Assembly: GCA_023412455.1 (NCBI GenBank)
Contig: JAEYNQ010000165.1
Span: 1-50,265, forward strand
Direction: 5' to 3'
DNA length: 50,265 nucleotides
DNA from: Bacillota bacterium
GTDB lineage: Bacteria; Bacillota; Clostridia; Lachnospirales; Cellulosilyticaceae
Shown here: in pieces, positions 34,078-43,229 of the stretch
Layout of the letters: each line of letters starts with the position of its first letter
Position numbering within the stretch: position 1 is the first letter of the stretch
The notes under the pieces: model-generated
Database searches by the model: none
What the model was told of the DNA's origin: nothing
What the model saw: the letters and a program-made list of their open reading frames with translations, nothing else
Program-made: the position numbers and the translations under genes

Positions 34078-35565
34078 ATGAAAAGAAAAATAAGACGATG
34101 GATATATGGGATAGGTTTATTCCTACTTCTTGGAGGTAATCTTAAAGCAGAGCCACTTAAACTCTATTATGATGGGAAAATGCATCATTATCAGCTGCCC
34201 CCCATTACCTTATATATGAATGGCGAGGCATTAAAGACTGAGACTATGCCAGCTGTACAATTAGACGATCGGGTGTTAGTACCGGCCAAGGAAGTTTTTG
34301 AGCAAATGGGCGCAATAGTAGAATGGGACCCTATTCAGAAGAGTGTTTATATTTATAGAGAGAATAAGCTTATTATTTTAAAGATGGATAGTACAGAAGC
34401 TTGGGTAGATGGCGAGAGCTACGCATTAGATGTACCACCTAAAAATATTAATGACAAGATGATGATTCCTCTACGATTTATGAGTGAGGCCATGGGATGT
34501 GATGTGATTTGGGAGAATGAGTCGCGCTGTGTTTATATTTTAGTACAGGAGGAACAGGTGCCTGTAAAGCCCCCTGATTTCATAGAAGGGATAGATTTGC
34601 CAGAAGAGGTGTTCCCTTTAGATCCTCTTCCTACTTATTCTGTTCCTGAAGGAGGAGAGACGAGCTTTCCTTTAGGTATATTAGAAGGTATAGAATACTT
34701 TCCAGGTAAAGGAAGTTTTTCTATCAATAAGCCCCAGCAGCTTTTAGTGGACAATTTGGTGCTAACGGACAAGTATAATGAGAGAAGATGGGTTGTAGAT
34801 TTTCAAGGTGACTACTCCTCTGTTTTGAAAAATGGGACCTATGAAGGCACTTATGGGCCTCTTAAGAAGTTAACGATTCAAACTGATTTAACGACACGAA
34901 TGGTCATTGATACTTACACTGTACAAGCCCTCACAGTTTATGGAATGAATGGCAAGCTACAATTTGATTTAGAGGCACCTAATAAAAAGTATGGGAAGCT
35001 GATTGTGATTGACCCAGGTCATGGGGGGAGTCAGCCAGGTACGAGTGGGGGAGGAGTGGTTGAAAAGAACCTAAACCTTCAATATGGAATGGATTTCTTT
35101 AGACTTCTCGATGAGGATCCTGATATTAAGGTTTATATCACCCGTCAAGAGGATATTGATGTAGGGCGAGAGGAACGAGCCCAGCTAGCCAATGAGATTA
35201 TGCCAGATTTATTTATTTCTATACATAGCAATGCCATTACAGGAAGCAGCCAAAGACAAGAAACGATTAAAGGAACAGAAACTTATTATTTTGATAACCC
35301 CAATGATTTGAGAGACAAAAAGTTTGCCGAGAGGGTACAAAAAAATATAGTGACAACCTTTAACATGAACAATAGGGGAGCTAAGCCAGATACAGGTTAT
35401 GAGGTGCTTAGGAAAGTAACTATGCCAGGGGTACTTATTGAAGTAGGCTTTTTGACCAATTCTGAGGATCGGGCCAAAATGACCCAGCCTGACTTCTCAC
35501 AGCGTTTGGCACAGGTCTTATATGAATCCGTAAAAAGCTATTATGAGGAAGATGTGACTTATTAA
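34078..35565 (+). CDS. N-acetylmuramoyl-L-alanine amidase with copper-amine-oxidase-like N-terminus
   Basis: Exported peptidoglycan hydrolase, 495 aa. A signal peptide (about 1-24) is followed by a Cu_amine_oxidN1-type domain (about 40-155, LVPAKEVFEQMGAIVEWD and PLRFMSEAMG). A Pro-rich linker and an AMIN-like region (about 210-298) come next. The Amidase_3 domain (307-487) has the zinc ligands H315 in DPGHGG, E329 in VVEKNL and H383 in SIHSN, and the catalytic E455 in LIEVGFLTN. It cuts the bond between muramic acid and the stem peptide. The ATG follows AAGGGGAAGAAACA. Confidence 0.92.
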   Translation: MKRKIRRWIYGIGLFLLLGGNLKAEPLKLYYDGKMHHYQLPPITLYMNGEALKTETMPAVQLDDRVLVPAKEVFEQMGAIVEWDPIQKSVYIYRENKLIILKMDSTEAWVDGESYALDVPPKNINDKMMIPLRFMSEAMGCDVIWENESRCVYILVQEEQVPVKPPDFIEGIDLPEEVFPLDPLPTYSVPEGGETSFPLGILEGIEYFPGKGSFSINKPQQLLVDNLVLTDKYNERRWVVDFQGDYSSVLKNGTYEGTYGPLKKLTIQTDLTTRMVIDTYTVQALTVYGMNGKLQFDLEAPNKKYGKLIVIDPGHGGSQPGTSGGGVVEKNLNLQYGMDFFRLLDEDPDIKVYITRQEDIDVGREERAQLANEIMPDLFISIHSNAITGSSQRQETIKGTETYYFDNPNDLRDKKFAERVQKNIVTTFNMNNRGAKPDTGYEVLRKVTMPGVLIEVGFLTNSEDRAKMTQPDFSQRLAQVLYESVKSYYEEDVTY

Positions 35566-35573
35566 CGAAAATA

Positions 35574-35640
35574 AAAAGAGAGTATAGGAAACTGTGAACT
35601 TATAGGTACTCGTTCACAAGGGTTTCTATACTCTTTTTTT
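35574..35640. terminator. Bidirectional terminator after the amidase gene
   Basis: Left arm 35574-35592 (AAAGAGAGTATAGGAAAC) pairs with the right arm near 35621-35640 (GTTTCTATACTCTTTTTTT). Inside is a GTGAAC/GTTCAC stem. A and T runs on both outer sides suit both strands. Confidence 0.85.
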
Positions 35641-35714
35641 ATCTTGTAGAAAAGTTCGTGTGCTACACTTTCACTACTTCACGAACGAATACGTGTTCTA
35701 GGGACACTTTTGTT
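35641..35714. repeat. 74-bp interspersed repeat, copy B
   Basis: Same orientation as copy A (17281-17354); 63/74 identical without gaps (my count). Copy B lies 18 nt beyond the stop of the minus-strand kinase gene. It keeps the GTGTCC/GGACAC dyad imperfectly and has an additional GTTCGTG/CACGAAC pairing not kept in copy A. Confidence 0.75.
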
Positions 35715-35732
35715 TCTAAAGGAATAGAAGAA

Positions 35733-37031
35733 TTAAGACTTAAAAGGGAAATATAAAGTAAAGGTACAACCACCCCCTTGTGTATCGGATAAAAGAATTT
35801 TCCCCTTATGTAAAAGCAAGATTTCATAAGCAATGCTGAGACCTAGGCCGTAATGGTTTTTGTCATGGCGAGAAGGATCCACCTGATAAAAGCGTTCAAA
35901 GATATGCGCTTTATGGGTGTCAGGAATACCTGGACCGTGGTCTATGACTTGAAGGCAAAGCGCTTCCTTTTGCAATAGTAAAACAAAGGAAAGAGTACCA
36001 CCAGGAGGTGTATAGGTAAAGGCATTATTAAGTAAAATGGCTATAGTTTGCTGGATGCGTTCTTGATCAATCTTTAGAGTAGGAACAGGGGTTTCAGGTA
36101 GTTCTATAGTGAGATGGAAGCCCTTTTCTTTGCTTAGCACTCTAAAAAGCTCATAGGTTTCTATTAGGAAGGTATCCATTTCAGTAGCTTTAGTTTGAAT
36201 GGGCCAATTGCTGGCATCAAAGTTAGCTAAAAGCAGGAGGTCATCAATAAGCCTTTTCATTCGGGAACACTCCTTATGGATAATCTCCGTAAAATGAGCG
36301 TTATTACTTTCTGGTTCTAGCTGAAGAGCAGAAAGGTTTGTATTAATGACAGTTAAAGGAGAACGGAGCTCGTGGGAAGCAGCCGCTACAAATTCCCGTT
36401 GCCTTTTTTGACTCTGTTCAATAGGCAAGGTAGCATGTCCTGAAAACCAAAAGCTAAAGACGCCAAGCAGCACAAAGCCAATAATAGTAAATAAGATGAA
36501 TAAAAGAAGGATTCTTAAAATATAGCCATCCTCAGCATATAAGTTTTTTAATAGGATTATTTTATAATGATCATTATTAATAGAAAGATTTGTTAATAAA
36601 GCAAGATAATGCTCGTTATTAGGCGTATAGAATTCAAAGCTTGTTGTAGGGATCTTAGTGGTAGCAGTCGAAAAAGAGCTGTCAATAAAGTCATACTTTT
36701 TAACAGCTAAGTTCTGTGCGATACGGATAAGTTCTTGATAGCGGGCTTTCCATAAGGAACTCCCTTTAAATAATAAAGGTTTATTATTATACTCTATGGA
36801 AATAAGTAAATGATGAGTGGCTTCTAGCTCAGAAAGAAAAGGATGGCTAATCACCTTTTCAGTTTGTAAACGGAAGACAAGGGTGTTTAGGTGATTTTCT
36901 AAAAGAGTATATTGTTGGGCTTTGTATTGTTTTTGAACAAGAGCTAAAGAGAGAAGCGACATAAGGGAGAGAATAGCAGCAGTAATGAGTGTACAAATAA
37001 GGGTCAATTTTTTGCGAAGGGCTTTAAGCAT
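35733..37031 (-). CDS. Sensor histidine kinase
   Basis: A 432-aa membrane kinase. TM1 is at about 11-33, an extracytoplasmic domain of about 135 aa follows, TM2 is at about 172-197, then HisKA with H220 in AASHELRSPL, an N box LNNAFTYTPPGG, G1 DHGPGIP and G2 YGLGLSIAYE. The ATG at 37029-37031 is chosen because GGAGG lies 6 nt upstream; it overlaps the response-regulator stop by 8 nt. The upstream in-frame ATG at 37053 is less likely. The pair is divergent from the solute-binding/permease/HlyD/MacB operon, so that operon is the probable target (inference). Confidence 0.93.
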   Translation of the reverse strand: MLKALRKKLTLICTLITAAILSLMSLLSLALVQKQYKAQQYTLLENHLNTLVFRLQTEKVISHPFLSELEATHHLLISIEYNNKPLLFKGSSLWKARYQELIRIAQNLAVKKYDFIDSSFSTATTKIPTTSFEFYTPNNEHYLALLTNLSINNDHYKIILLKNLYAEDGYILRILLLFILFTIIGFVLLGVFSFWFSGHATLPIEQSQKRQREFVAAASHELRSPLTVINTNLSALQLEPESNNAHFTEIIHKECSRMKRLIDDLLLLANFDASNWPIQTKATEMDTFLIETYELFRVLSKEKGFHLTIELPETPVPTLKIDQERIQQTIAILLNNAFTYTPPGGTLSFVLLLQKEALCLQVIDHGPGIPDTHKAHIFERFYQVDPSRHDKNHYGLGLSIAYEILLLHKGKILLSDTQGGGCTFTLYFPFKS

Positions 37032-37704
37032 CTTTTTCCTCCAGACTATAGCCAATGGAACGAAGGGTTTTAATATGTAAGTGACTGCCTACTGTATTTA
37101 AGCGTCTTCGTAGGAAGTGAATGTAGTTATCTAAATTACCATCCTCTACTTCTGTATCTGGTCCCCATACGTGAGTTAATAGAAGCTCTCTTCCCAAAGG
37201 TTCATGGGGGTGTTTTAAGAAGAATGCCATTAAGTCAGCTTCTTTTTTTGAAAGAGAGTAACTTCCGCTAGGACCTGTTAAGGAAAGACTAAGTAAGTCA
37301 AAGGAAATATCCCCGTATCCTAGTTTTTGTGAACTGATGATTTGTGTAGGGCGTCTACTTAGTGCTCGAACCCTTGCAAGGAGCTCTTCAATAGCAAAGG
37401 GTTTAGTCAGGTAATCATCAGCACCAGCATCTAATCCAGCCACACGATCGCCAACACCATTTAAGGCAGTAACCATAAGAACAGGAAGGTTGAGCTGCAG
37501 TTGACGAATGCAAGTGAGTAAACTTAGGCCGTCTAAGGTGGGAAGCATGCGATCTAATATAACCAAGTCATAGGTATTATTACGGACAGCATCAAAACCT
37601 GCTATACCTGTATAACAACAATCCACGTTATAGCCAGCTTTTTTTAGGTGAAAGGTTACCCCATCTGATAGTTCTTTATCATCTTCGATTAATAGAATCC
37701 TCAT
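37024..37704 (-). CDS. OmpR-family response regulator
   Basis: A 226-aa regulator. Acidic E7, D8 and D9, phospho-acceptor D51 in VILDRMLP, T79 and K101 in the receiver domain, then a winged-helix domain ending HIKTLRSIGYSLE. It is translationally coupled to the kinase (8-nt overlap). It is divergent from the operon starting at 37894, and the intergenic region holds TCTCTAAA repeats with 11-bp spacing, a layout typical for OmpR-type dimers. The ATG is preceded by AAAGGAGTTATTCAA. Confidence 0.94.
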   Translation of the reverse strand: MRILLIEDDKELSDGVTFHLKKAGYNVDCCYTGIAGFDAVRNNTYDLVILDRMLPTLDGLSLLTCIRQLQLNLPVLMVTALNGVGDRVAGLDAGADDYLTKPFAIEELLARVRALSRRPTQIISSQKLGYGDISFDLLSLSLTGPSGSYSLSKKEADLMAFFLKHPHEPLGRELLLTHVWGPDTEVEDGNLDNYIHFLRRRLNTVGSHLHIKTLRSIGYSLEEKDA

Positions 37705-37806
37705 TTGAATAACTCCTTTGGTAACAAAGTTTAATATATTATCATTATTTTCAGTATATTATACTATATTTTAACAATAATAACAGGTTATTATAATTAA
37801 AAGAAA

Positions 37807-37847
37807 TCTCTAAATAATCTCTAAAGAGCTTAAAAGATTTTTAGAGA
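37807..37847 (+). promoter_or_regulatory. TCTCTAAA repeats upstream of the binding-protein operon
   Basis: Direct copies at 37807-37814 and 37818-37825 (period 11 bp) and an inverted copy TTTAGAGA at 37840-37847, located 47-87 bp before the ATG at 37894. Candidate operators for the divergent response regulator. The rest of 37705-37893 is AT-rich and includes a TATAAT-like box (on the minus strand near 37762-37767). Confidence 0.55.
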
Positions 37848-37893
37848 CTACTTTGTTAAAATAAAAGCAACATGAAAGGGGAGAAGAAGAAAT

Positions 37894-40143
37894 ATGATAA
37901 AAAAAGGATTAGCTTGGATCATTTTAGGAAGTTTACTTTTAGGAAGCTTAGTAGGGTGCGGAAAGGGTATAAACGGAGAAAAAGCTGAAAAAGCTTCTAC
38001 TAAAAAAGTAGAAATGGGACGTTACATAGAGCAAGAAGTGAATATAGAGGGATTTGCTCCAGAAGCAACCACTTTTTTGGTAAAGACAAAGGATAATCGT
38101 ATACAAGTCTATCAACAAGGGCAGGAAGGTGTCGTTGTCTTTGAAGAACAAGATGACTTAAGCTGGAAAAAGATAGAGCCTGAATGGTTAAAGGACTTTA
38201 ATGAAACATATGGCTTTGAATGGCTGTGTTGCATGGCACTTGATGATAAGGACCAGCCTTATTTTGTGAGAGTAGGAGAAGTTGATAAGGCGCAAAATGA
38301 GGAGACCGACTCTTCGTCCGATGAGAAGGTGAGTGAAGAGAAAAATGCTGATAAAGAAGAGCAAAGTGTTGAAGATACTGTAATGAATACAAGAACCACC
38401 ATTATTGCTATAAAAGATGGCAAGCTGGAGACGTGTCAGCTGAAAATTGAGGGTGATTTAGGCTATATTATTCCTAAACAGATGGTGATATTAGGAGAAA
38501 ATGACATTGTAGTAGCTGGAGATTATCTTGAACAAACCCACTATAATTTAGAAACAGGTAAGGAAGTAAATAAGTACGCTAAAACTAGTAGTCATGCTCT
38601 CTATAAAGACCAGAAGCTTTATACTTTAAATTTAGATGAGAAGAAGATAGAGGTTTATAATACCGAAGATAATGGGTTAGAACAAGAGTTTGAATGTAAA
38701 GAGATTGATGAAAGCTCCATTCCTTTATTTAAGGATGATAAAGGGATTTATTTAGTGAGTAAGCAAGGGATTATGTATTATGTAGGAGAGGGAGAAATTA
38801 GTGAAAAGCTAATAGAAAGTACAGGTCTTTCACTGGGCTTACCTTCTTATGGACTAGAAAATTGTGTGGAGAAGGATGGACGTTTTTTAACCTTAATGGT
38901 AAATGATCAATACCAGCATGTATTGAGACAGTATGTTTATTCAGAAACAACACCTACTTTGCCTACAGTCGAATTAAGTGCCTATTGTCTTGAGGATAAT
39001 AAATCAGTACAAGAAGCACTTATAGCCTATCAATTAGCGCATCCAGAAGTACGTATCCAGTTACAAAGAGGTGTTAATGAGGAGAGCGGCATTACAAAAG
39101 CAGATGCAATCAAGGCACTTAATACAGAAATATTAGCTAAAAAGGGACCAGATATTCTTGTATTAGATGGACTCCCTGTAGATACCTATATAGAAAAAGG
39201 GGTACTTAGTAAGTTAGAGGCTATGACTCAGCAAGAAGAACTATTCTCCTTTATAAAGCAGCCTTTTATAAGAAAGGATAGTCTTTATGCAGTACCTCTA
39301 AGGTTTACTGTTCCTGTTTTATGGGGAAATAAAGAGATTCTAGAAAAAGCAGATAACCTAGAGGCTTTAGCCCAGTATAAAGAGAGTCATAAGGACCAGA
39401 CTGTCTTATTTGAATTGCCAGTAGATATCCTTATTAATCGTTTTGCCAGTGGCTATGAAAAGGAATGGTTTAATGAAAAGGGAGAACTTCAAGAACAGGC
39501 ATTAATAAGCTTTTTAGAAAAAATTTACGTCTTTATGAATAAAGAAGCTTTAGAAGATGAATCATCTCACAACATTCCAACAGATGGTCTTTTGGATTAT
39601 GTTTTTGGAGAGGTTAAAGTTTATGATTCCCATGTGGGAAGTGTACTGGATTTACTCACAGGAAATGCTGGTAATGCCCGAAAGGGAGATGGAAGCTTTA
39701 GCTTAATAAAAGATGATGGCAAACGTTTTTGTATTCCTAATAGTATCATGGCTATTAATGCAGCTAGTCCTAATAAAAAAGAAGGTCAAGCAGTTATTGA
39801 TTTTATGCTAGAGGAAAGGGTGCAGCTTATTGATACGAAGGAAGGCTTTCCTACACGAATGAAGGCTATGGAAAAATGGATAAATGGGGACACCACCAAT
39901 AAAGGTGTAAGCTATGGAATGGGTCGTAGTATGACAGAAGTGCTTTCAGTAGAGTGGGGATATGAAAAAGAACTTAAGGATTTTTATGAAGAAGTTAAAC
40001 AAATCCAAGAAGTAAAAATGGAAGATAAAGAGCTATTACAGATGATTATTGAGGGAAGTAAACCTTATTTTAAGGGTGAGAAGTCTGTAGAGGAAGTGGT
40101 AAGTGCTTTGAAGCCTCAGCTTGAACTCTATAAACAAGAATAG
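37894..40143 (+). CDS. Large extracellular solute-binding lipoprotein with extra N-terminal domain
   Basis: A 749-aa lipoprotein. Its signal peptide ends LVGC with lipidated C22. The C-terminal part (about 358-749) is a family-1-type solute-binding fold: EALIAYQLAHPEVRIQL, ALNTEILAKKGPDILVLDG, FIRKDSLYAVPLRFTVPVLWG. The N-terminal part (about 40-350) is a beta-rich region with repeated short strands and a very acidic linker (about 134-165). It resembles a propeller but I cannot assign it. Normal binding proteins of this class have about 420-450 aa. It heads an operon with two permeases, an adaptor and a MacB-core protein, 17 nt before the first permease. No ATPase is encoded there. Confidence 0.85.
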   Translation: MIKKGLAWIILGSLLLGSLVGCGKGINGEKAEKASTKKVEMGRYIEQEVNIEGFAPEATTFLVKTKDNRIQVYQQGQEGVVVFEEQDDLSWKKIEPEWLKDFNETYGFEWLCCMALDDKDQPYFVRVGEVDKAQNEETDSSSDEKVSEEKNADKEEQSVEDTVMNTRTTIIAIKDGKLETCQLKIEGDLGYIIPKQMVILGENDIVVAGDYLEQTHYNLETGKEVNKYAKTSSHALYKDQKLYTLNLDEKKIEVYNTEDNGLEQEFECKEIDESSIPLFKDDKGIYLVSKQGIMYYVGEGEISEKLIESTGLSLGLPSYGLENCVEKDGRFLTLMVNDQYQHVLRQYVYSETTPTLPTVELSAYCLEDNKSVQEALIAYQLAHPEVRIQLQRGVNEESGITKADAIKALNTEILAKKGPDILVLDGLPVDTYIEKGVLSKLEAMTQQEELFSFIKQPFIRKDSLYAVPLRFTVPVLWGNKEILEKADNLEALAQYKESHKDQTVLFELPVDILINRFASGYEKEWFNEKGELQEQALISFLEKIYVFMNKEALEDESSHNIPTDGLLDYVFGEVKVYDSHVGSVLDLLTGNAGNARKGDGSFSLIKDDGKRFCIPNSIMAINAASPNKKEGQAVIDFMLEERVQLIDTKEGFPTRMKAMEKWINGDTTNKGVSYGMGRSMTEVLSVEWGYEKELKDFYEEVKQIQEVKMEDKELLQMIIEGSKPYFKGEKSVEEVVSALKPQLELYKQE

Positions 40144-40160
40144 TAAGAAAGGAAATAAAG

Positions 40161-41006
40161 ATGAGACGGCTTAGAAAGTGTAGGGGACTACTATTTGTTT
40201 TACCAAGCTTAGTGGGCGTGTTAGTTTTCTATATCATTCCGTTTATAATTAGCTTTATGTATTGCTTTACGACAGGCTTAATGGAAAAGGAGTTTGTAGG
40301 TCTTAGCCATTTTAAAACATTGTTTGAAAATCAAAACTATCATTTAGCCCTTTACAATACGACTTTTATTACAGGAATAGCCTTGCCTAGTCTATGTATT
40401 CTTTCTTTAGTTGTGACTCTTTTCATTGAAAAGCAGCTTAAAGCCCTAAAGTGGTTACAAGGGGTACTTCTTATTCCTATGGCTTTGCCAGCAGCGTCTT
40501 TGATGCTTGTCTGGCAAGACCTTTTTGCCGAAAAGGGAATATTAAATGCTTTGCTAGGAACTGCAAATAATTGGCTAGAAAGTGATTATGCACCTTGGGT
40601 TATTATATTTATGGTGATTTGGAAGAACTTAGGCTATAATGTCCTGCTGCTTATTGGCTCCCTTTTAATGATGCCTAAAGAGTATGAGGAAGCCGCTCAA
40701 TTAGATGGAGGAAGTTCTTTAAAAATGGCATGGTATATTAAAGTACCTTATTTAATGCCTATGTTCTTTTTTACCTGTGTGATTTCGCTTTCTAACTGCT
40801 TTAAGATTTTTAGAGAGGTGTATTTATTGCAAGGGGAGTATCCTCAAAACAATTTGTATCTTTTACAGCACTTTATGAATAATCATTTTGCTAAACTTAA
40901 TTATGATTTACTAACCACTGCAGCTTTTACGTTATATACCTTTCTTTTTATCCTTATTTTCTTTTTAACGAAATGGCAGCAGCACTACATACAAGAAAAT
41001 GTATAG
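40161..41006 (+). CDS. Sugar-type ABC permease 1 (MalF/UgpA-like)
   Basis: A 281-aa membrane protein with six predicted helices. The EAA-type coupling loop is EYEEAAQLDGGSSLKMAWYIKVPYLMP (about residues 173-199), the sequence that docks onto the ATPase. It is typical of carbohydrate-uptake permeases of the MalF/UgpA type. The gene lies 17 nt after the binding-protein gene. Such importers in Gram-positive bacteria often use a shared MsmX-type ATPase encoded elsewhere. None is visible here. Confidence 0.9.
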   Translation: MRRLRKCRGLLFVLPSLVGVLVFYIIPFIISFMYCFTTGLMEKEFVGLSHFKTLFENQNYHLALYNTTFITGIALPSLCILSLVVTLFIEKQLKALKWLQGVLLIPMALPAASLMLVWQDLFAEKGILNALLGTANNWLESDYAPWVIIFMVIWKNLGYNVLLLIGSLLMMPKEYEEAAQLDGGSSLKMAWYIKVPYLMPMFFFTCVISLSNCFKIFREVYLLQGEYPQNNLYLLQHFMNNHFAKLNYDLLTTAAFTLYTFLFILIFFLTKWQQHYIQENV

Positions 41007-41015
41007 GAGGGACAG

Positions 41016-41852
41016 ATGATAAGAATAAGAAAAGGAATCACCTTCATTGCCTTGGGGCTTCTACTATTCATTGCCTTGTTTCCCCTTTTATATATCTTCT
41101 TTCACTCTTTAAAGGGAGAAGCCCTTATAAAAGCTATTTACAGTAAAGATGTGCCACTATGGAATCGAGCTTTTCCAAAGCCTTTCTATGTGAATTTCGA
41201 TCAGTATTATCGCATTTTGTTTCGAACACCTCAATATCTTTATTATTTTTGGAATGCCCTGCGAGTGGTAGTGCCTATTGTTCTTTTGCAAACGACACTA
41301 GCACTGCTTGCAGCTTTTGGTTTTAGTAAATTAAAGTTTTGGGGTTCAGAAACCTTATTTTTTATTTATATTATTATGATGCTTATGCCTTTTCAGGTAA
41401 CCTTGGTACCTAATTACATCGTGCTTAGTCAGTTTGATCTTTTAGATAAATATTCAAGCCTCATTTTACCAGGAGCCTTTGGAACTTTTTCCGTTTTCTT
41501 TTTGAAGCAATTTATGGAAGGGATTGACCAGAGCTTTTTAGAAGAAGCACAGCTCCAAGGAGCCAATGACTTGCAGATATTAATGTACATCATTATGCCC
41601 ATGTGTAAGCCGATTAGTGTATCTGCTATGGTGCTTGTGTTTATTGATAACTGGAGTATGGTGGAGCAGCCTATTATCTTTATAAAGAGTCATGAAAAGA
41701 TGCCACTATCTGTTTATCTTGGCCAGCTAGCTCGTGCCAATATTCATATTGGTTTTGCCTGTAGTGTGCTCTATATGGTACTACCCTTACTTCTTATGAT
41801 TTATGCACAAGATGATTTGTCAGATGGCTTAAAAATATCCAGCTTAAAATAG
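41016..41852 (+). CDS. Sugar-type ABC permease 2 (MalG/UgpE-like)
   Basis: A 278-aa membrane protein, partner of the preceding permease. The coupling loop SFLEEAQLQGANDLQILMYI and the following IMPMCKP are canonical, which predicts interaction with an ATPase. The C-terminus (LYMVLPLLLMIYAQDDLSDGL) is a variant of the usual FFQRY...GLTAG ending. It begins 9 nt after the first permease with AGGAGGGAC as ribosome-binding site. The substrate is unknown. Confidence 0.9.
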   Translation: MIRIRKGITFIALGLLLFIALFPLLYIFFHSLKGEALIKAIYSKDVPLWNRAFPKPFYVNFDQYYRILFRTPQYLYYFWNALRVVVPIVLLQTTLALLAAFGFSKLKFWGSETLFFIYIIMMLMPFQVTLVPNYIVLSQFDLLDKYSSLILPGAFGTFSVFFLKQFMEGIDQSFLEEAQLQGANDLQILMYIIMPMCKPISVSAMVLVFIDNWSMVEQPIIFIKSHEKMPLSVYLGQLARANIHIGFACSVLYMVLPLLLMIYAQDDLSDGLKISSLK

Positions 41853-41861
41853 GAGGATGAC

Positions 41862-43229
41862 ATGGAAAAATTACAATCAATCAAACCAAAGCTTATAAAG
41901 GGAATCCTTCTCTTTTTAGGTTTTATTTTTGTTTGCACCTTACTTTCTAGAAGTATCTATGAGTACCTTTTACCTGTTGTCAGTATAACCAAAGTGAGAG
42001 AAGGCAGTGTAGAAGTGGTGCACTTAGGGGATGGAAAGATAGGGCTTGATGAAGAAGCTTTAAAAGCTAAACAAGCCGTTTTATTGCCAAGCATAGGAGG
42101 ACAAGTTGTAGAGGTTTACAAGGCAGAAGGTGAAAAGGTTCAAAAAGGAGAAGCTATTTGTAAGATTCAACAAGGAGACTATGAAACGAGTCTTAAAAAT
42201 AAAGAGTTAGACTTAGCAAAAACAACTTTTGAGAAGGAACGTTTAGTAGGAGAAATAGAAGGGAAAGAAGCCGAGCAGAAGCGTTTATTAGAAGCCTATG
42301 CTGCTAAGCAAAAGGAGCTAGAAGAGGTGGATACCTGTTCTCAAGTGGTGGATTTAGAAGAGGCAATAAAAAGTCAAGAAGCATTAGTAAGTGTCAATGA
42401 GAAGCTTTACAGCAGCAATCTCCTTGCCACAAAAAGCTATGAAGATGAAAAAGCAAAACTTGTGCGCTTACAAAAAGAGCTCAAAGAGAAAAAAGAAAGC
42501 CTTCAAGAGGAATTGAAGGAGAAGCTTGCAACATTGCAAAAAGACAAAGAAGAGGTAGACAGAAGTCTAGCTAAATTAAAGAATGATTACTCGTTAGAGG
42601 AAAAGAAGGAAGAGATTGAAAAGGACAAGAGTCTTATCGAAACGTTAATAAGTCCCATAGACGGATATGTCTATAGTTTAAATGTTGCAGCAGGTGCTTA
42701 TGTGGAAAGAAATGATAAGCTAGTAGTGATAGCACCTTATGATTTAACCTATAATTTAAGCTTTCCACTTGAAGATGAAGTGGCAGAGGAAGTGCAAATG
42801 GGACAGCAAGTAGAATTTGTTTTTGCAGAGCGTCCTTATGAAGCGAAGGTAATCAAGAAGAAATTTCAAGAAGAAACGGGAAAGACATTGGTAAGCTGTG
42901 AGCTAGCAGAAAAAGTGCTTCAAAAGATGGATTTAGAAATGGGAAGTTTTAAAATAGTCAGTGTACAAATTGTTAATAAGTCCAATACGTATCCAATGAC
43001 AGTGGATAATAGTGCCATAAGAAGTGTTTATTCGGAGCATTATGTATGGGTCATTGAGGAAAGTGAAGGGATAGGGAGAACGATTTATAAGGTGAGGGAG
43101 GTTCCTGTTACTATTTTAGAAGAGGGAGACTATAAATCCGCCTTGTCAGGAAATATTGACAGGGATGCCCAGCTTGTTAATGGGTATAGGGGAACATTAG
43201 AAGATGGGCAGGAGGTAAATCTCAAATGA
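41862..43229 (+). CDS. HlyD/RND-type adaptor protein
   Basis: A 455-aa membrane-anchored adaptor. A single transmembrane helix is at about 13-32. A biotinyl-lipoyl-like half-motif follows at about 92-116 (SIGGQVVEVYKAEGEKVQKGE), then a long coiled coil (about 118-258) rich in E and K, then the second lipoyl half at about 262-290 (SPIDGYVYSLNVAAGAYV). Beta-barrel-like segments and a membrane-proximal region follow. This is the layout of MacA/HlyD adaptors. It follows the permease by 9 nt and overlaps the next gene by 4 nt. Its neighbours suggest it works with the MacB-core protein (inference). Confidence 0.88.
   Translation: MEKLQSIKPKLIKGILLFLGFIFVCTLLSRSIYEYLLPVVSITKVREGSVEVVHLGDGKIGLDEEALKAKQAVLLPSIGGQVVEVYKAEGEKVQKGEAICKIQQGDYETSLKNKELDLAKTTFEKERLVGEIEGKEAEQKRLLEAYAAKQKELEEVDTCSQVVDLEEAIKSQEALVSVNEKLYSSNLLATKSYEDEKAKLVRLQKELKEKKESLQEELKEKLATLQKDKEEVDRSLAKLKNDYSLEEKKEEIEKDKSLIETLISPIDGYVYSLNVAAGAYVERNDKLVVIAPYDLTYNLSFPLEDEVAEEVQMGQQVEFVFAERPYEAKVIKKKFQEETGKTLVSCELAEKVLQKMDLEMGSFKIVSVQIVNKSNTYPMTVDNSAIRSVYSEHYVWVIEESEGIGRTIYKVREVPVTILEEGDYKSALSGNIDRDAQLVNGYRGTLEDGQEVNLK

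Noticed and set aside
17281..35714. The two 74-bp repeats as ends of an 18-kb mobile island
   Set aside because: The interval holds ordinary transporter and housekeeping genes, no integrase, transposase or composition change, and each copy has its own terminator-linked context.
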